From CAYFPX01 sp964501915 (lineage in GTDB: Bacteria; Myxococcota_A; UBA796; CAJQPC01), in assembly GCA_964501915.1 (NCBI GenBank), contig CAZCVP010000007.1:13335-77334 (forward strand): 64,000 bases of DNA, written 5' to 3'. The notes beneath the pieces are model-generated. The model worked only from the letters and a program-made list of their open reading frames with translations, was not told where the DNA came from and did no database searches. The position numbers and the translations under genes are program-made. Below, piece after piece: positions 61,750-64,000 of this stretch (position 1 is the first letter of the stretch; each line of letters opens with the position of its first letter).

Positions 61750-62505
61750 TCAGCCCCGACCCTCGAACCACCTCACCGAGGCCTCCACGGCCTCCTCGAT
61801 GGGGCGCACCTCCTCGCCCAGCTCACGCCGGGCCTTGTCGATGGCGTGGTAGAGGTAGCGACTCCCGGAGTGGACGGCGGTCACGTGGCTGACCGGCTGC
61901 TCCTCCTGGAGGACGCGGGCCAGGACGTCGCCGAGTCGGCCCAGTGCCCTGAAGGCGGCGGGGGAGACCGGGATCCGGCGGCGTCGCCGGCCGCCGGCGA
62001 AGCGCTCCACGAGGGTGGTCAGCTCGGCGTAGGTGAGGTTGTGGCCCCCGAGGATGTAGCGCTCGCCCGGCTGCCCGCGGATCGCGGCGAGCAGGTGGCC
62101 GGTGGCGACGTCACGGACGTCGACGGCGTTGATCCCTCCCTCGGGCACGACCACGAAGCCGCGGCTCACCGCCTCCTGGACGATGCGTCCGGTGGGGGTC
62201 GGCACCCGGTCGTCGGGCCCGAAGGGAAAGGCGGGGTTGACGGCCACGACCTCGAGCCCGGAGGCGTCGCAGCGGAGGGCCTCGAGCTCGGAGACGACCT
62301 TCGACCACACGTAGTCGCTCTTGGACCGCCAGTCATCGAAGGGGGTCCGCTCGTCGGCACAGGCTTCGCCCGGGCGGGTCCCGATCGCGGCGATGGAGCT
62401 GGTGTGGACGACCCGCTTGACCCCGCCGGACCGCGCCGCGGCCATCACCCGGCGCGTCCCGCCGACGTTGACCTCGTAGACTTCGCTCCCCGGCTGCCGG
62501 CTCAT
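61750..62505 (-). pseudogene. N-terminally truncated NAD-dependent epimerase/dehydratase
   Basis: The frame encodes the rear two thirds of an extended short-chain dehydrogenase: YEVNVGGTRRVMAAARSGGVKRVVHTSS, the YxxxK pair in SDYVWSKVVSELEAL, NPAFPFGPDD, GGINAVDVRDVATGHLLA, and GERYILGGHNLTYAEL. The first ~70 residues, which hold the NAD-binding GxxGxxG, are absent. Upstream of MSRQPGSEVYEVNV the sequence instead belongs to the neighbouring heme-protein gene on the same strand in another frame. Without the NAD site the product should not work. Either a genomic deletion or a misassembly joined the two genes near 62,500-62,520. Confidence 0.8.
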
Positions 62506-63292
62506 CCGCCGGGCAGGTGATCCGCCGGACCAGTGCGCCTGCGAAGGCGACCAGCCAGACCAGGCTCGAACGGCCCTTCCCGGGCCGCTCACCGGCCGTG
62601 GAACATCCTCCCTGCAGCGCGACGTCGTCCCTGAAGCCGAGATCGCAGTCCGCCGCTCCCTCGCAGATCCGCAGGCGCACGGTGCCCACGTCGTCCCCGT
62701 AGGGATCCGTGTGCAGGTCCTCGTCGGCGTCTCCGGCCTCCCCGGCGCCGTTCCCGTCGAGACCGGCGAGGTAGAGCGTGAGCCTACCCTGCCCCTCCGC
62801 GGGCGCGACCCACCAGAACAGCCACTCGGTGTCCACGGCGCGCCCGGCGACCACCCCATCCACCGCCTTGCCATGCACGTCTGGCACGTCCTGGAGACCG
62901 TCGCCGAAGTACTCACCCACCGGCTCGTCCTCGTCGGTGTCGATCTCCATCAGGAAACTGTTGACGTTGGTCTCGTGGACGAGGTGCTCCCCCTCGAGGC
63001 GGACGGTGAGCAGGTACTCCACGCCGGCTTCCCACCTCTGGTCCTCGATGAGCTCCGGGGGTTCGCTCCGGATGGAGAAGGAGATCTCACCGGCTGGCTC
63101 GACGTGGCAGATCGAGCAGTCGTACCCCTTCCAGCGTGGGGACCCGGTGAAGTAGAGCCCGTTCCCGCCGCCTTCACTCACCGACTTCTGGAAGCTCTGG
63201 AGGGGATGGTAGGCGTGGGCGCTTCCCGGCAGCAGGAGCACGAGCACGGCACAGCTCCAGGCCGCCCGGAGACCACTCCTCGACCCCGTCAT
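62333..63292 (-). CDS. Secreted putative heme protein with MYXO-CTERM-like tail, 3' end altered
   Basis: ATG 63292 opens a signal peptide (AWSCAVLVLLLPGSAHA) and a mature protein with one CxxCH heme motif (CSICHVEP), a beta-rich domain of the Reeler/DOMON style, and near the end GGCSTAGERPGKGRSSLVWLVAFAGALVRR. The last stretch looks like a myxobacterial C-terminal sorting tail: a Gly-Cys motif, hydrophobic segment and Arg pair. The authentic protein should stop close to 62,520. The frame instead continues for some 60 codons through the truncated epimerase gene, so the end given is only where the frame closes. The start overlaps the next gene's stop (ATGA). Confidence 0.68.
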   Translation of the reverse strand: MTGSRSGLRAAWSCAVLVLLLPGSAHAYHPLQSFQKSVSEGGGNGLYFTGSPRWKGYDCSICHVEPAGEISFSIRSEPPELIEDQRWEAGVEYLLTVRLEGEHLVHETNVNSFLMEIDTDEDEPVGEYFGDGLQDVPDVHGKAVDGVVAGRAVDTEWLFWWVAPAEGQGRLTLYLAGLDGNGAGEAGDADEDLHTDPYGDDVGTVRLRICEGAADCDLGFRDDVALQGGCSTAGERPGKGRSSLVWLVAFAGALVRRITCPADEPAAGERSLRGQRRRDAPGDGRGAVRRGQAGRPHQLHRRDRDPPGRSLCRRADPLR

Positions 63293-63765
63293 GGTCCCAC
63301 CCCTGCGGTCGGTACACACCCCGGCTCGGCCGTGCCTCCCTGCAGCCACTCCAGCAGCAGCAGGTAGCCCTGGTCGTCCGTGTCTTCGAACACGTCGACG
63401 TCCGCGAACAGCTCGGTGGCCTGGTGCAGGTAGCCACCCGCACCCGCCGCCAGCGGCTTGAGCAGGAGCATCGAGCGCTCGGGCTCGGCCTCGTCGCCGA
63501 GGCCGACGGCCATGTAGTAGTTGGCACCGGACTCCGCGGCGGTGATGGGGGAGGCCACCTCCTCGGGGGGGACGTCGCCGTGCCGATACCGACCGGGGCC
63601 GTAGAGTCGCAGGGGGCGCTCCTCGGTACCGTGGCACCCGCCAAAGGCGCACCGGGCCATCAAGACCGGCTCGACCCGGCAGGAGAAGGCCTCGTAGTCC
63701 AACGCCGTCGGGGGCTGGGGGTCCTCGAGGCCCCCGCAGGCTGCGAGCCAGGCGATGGCCACCAC
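63289..63765 (-). CDS. Lipoprotein with cytochrome-like CHG motif
   Basis: This 158-residue protein has GTG GTG candidate starts at 63765/63762 and a short signal ending AWLAAC. The mature part has YEAFSCRVEPVLMARCAFGGCHGTEE, the pattern of small cytochrome-like 'CxxxxCHG' domains seen in envelope proteins of Myxococcota and Planctomycetes, followed by an LEWLQGG motif. Heme binding is possible but the spacing is atypical for c-type attachment. It overlaps the downstream heme-protein gene, and its promoter region lies within or beside repeat copy B. Confidence 0.66.
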   Translation of the reverse strand: MVAIAWLAACGGLEDPQPPTALDYEAFSCRVEPVLMARCAFGGCHGTEERPLRLYGPGRYRHGDVPPEEVASPITAAESGANYYMAVGLGDEAEPERSMLLLKPLAAGAGGYLHQATELFADVDVFEDTDDQGYLLLLEWLQGGTAEPGCVPTAGVGP

Positions 63766-63787
63766 GCTGGACGAACGAGAGGGCAAA

Positions 63788-63953
63788 TAGATGCCCCCGG
63801 CAAGAGTAGCGCACCGTTGCGCGGCCCCCCTCCGCCCCTGTCCGCCCGGGGTCGCACTTGGAATGACTCTGCCATGCCGGCGGCGACCCCAGCCCAACAG
63901 GGACGGAAGTTGCCTCGCGCACCGGTACACTACTTCCGCCGTGGTCATCTAGT
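63788..63953 (+). repeat. Dispersed conserved element, copy B
   Basis: This is the second copy of the element at 7948-8113, in the same orientation, aligned without gaps. It lies upstream of an unseen gene beyond the right edge and divergent from the lipoprotein gene at 63765. As in copy A an open frame begins MPAATPAQQGRKLPRAP at ATG 63874 and stays open to the window edge. Both copies may drive genes under one control. Confidence 0.8.
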
Positions 63954-64000
63954 GCTACAGACCGGAAGTCCTGTCCGAAATGAAGGAGGAGGGTGCACGG

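Overview
The window is about 70% G+C with strong codon bias, and most stop/start junctions overlap by 1 or 4 bases. Its gene content points to an uncultured member of the former Deltaproteobacteria, most likely Myxococcota. The evidence is many lipoproteins, type IV pilin-like and PilZ proteins, a Ser/Thr kinase with a C-terminal repeat region, a mitochondrial-type citrate synthase, a candidate MYXO-CTERM tail, and corrinoid and molybdenum enzymes. The sequence is draft quality. A 10-N scaffold gap lies inside a gene at 9672-9681 with duplicated flanks, and one gene fusion or deletion sits near 62,500.

Region 1 (1-7,330) is ordinary surface biology: a partial GH25 lysozyme lipoprotein, two pilin-like proteins (one with a lysine-rich repeat tail), two PilZ-like proteins, a serine beta-lactamase-like lipoprotein and a class I/II aminotransferase.

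Region 2 (7,459-24,259) is the metabolic core, nearly all on the + strand with overlapping genes. It encodes an indolepyruvate:ferredoxin oxidoreductase pair (IorA carrying an embedded NAD(P)H-type flavoprotein module, and IorB), a two-subunit hydantoinase/oxoprolinase-family enzyme, an acyl-CoA dehydrogenase, a two-subunit B12-dependent acyl-CoA mutase, a family III CoA-transferase and a three-subunit molybdenum hydroxylase. This set matches the enzyme classes of anaerobic indole-3-acetate (auxin)/tryptophan degradation known from Aromatoleum/Azoarcus. The neighbouring aminotransferase could supply indolepyruvate.

Region 3 (24,299-30,394) holds an O-antigen ligase-like membrane protein, citrate synthase with a strong terminator, an FAD oxidoreductase and a thiolase. 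Region 4 (30,516-34,106) is a tightly overlapped corrinoid methyl-transfer operon: corrinoid protein, homocysteine methyltransferase-type protein, MetH-activation-like protein and an MttB-family methyltransferase. It looks like a split methionine synthase in which the folate module has been replaced by MttB.

Region 5 (34,172-49,169) holds an SGNH hydrolase, a REP-associated transposase (RAYT) with nested palindromes upstream, an amidohydrolase, a Ser/Thr kinase, a DUF885 peptidase, a small-molecule kinase, an ECF sigma/anti-sigma-like/YbjQ/PilZ operon and an M6-type metalloprotease. Region 6 (49,276-53,845) holds a truncated CHAT protease and partner gene, a long hairpin, an HDOD-like protein and a GMC oxidoreductase pair. 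Region 7 (53,867-63,765) holds an esterase/SUMF/beta-propeller lipoprotein operon, a Cys-type sulfatase beside its radical-SAM maturase, a VTT membrane protein, a second sulfatase-superfamily lipoprotein, a truncated epimerase and two putative heme-binding surface proteins.

Beyond the genes, the most notable structure is a gapless element of about 165 bp, about 83% identical by hand count, present at 7948-8113 and again at 63788-63953. One copy precedes the indoleacetate-type operon and the other precedes whatever gene lies beyond the right edge. No rRNA, tRNA or CRISPR array was seen.
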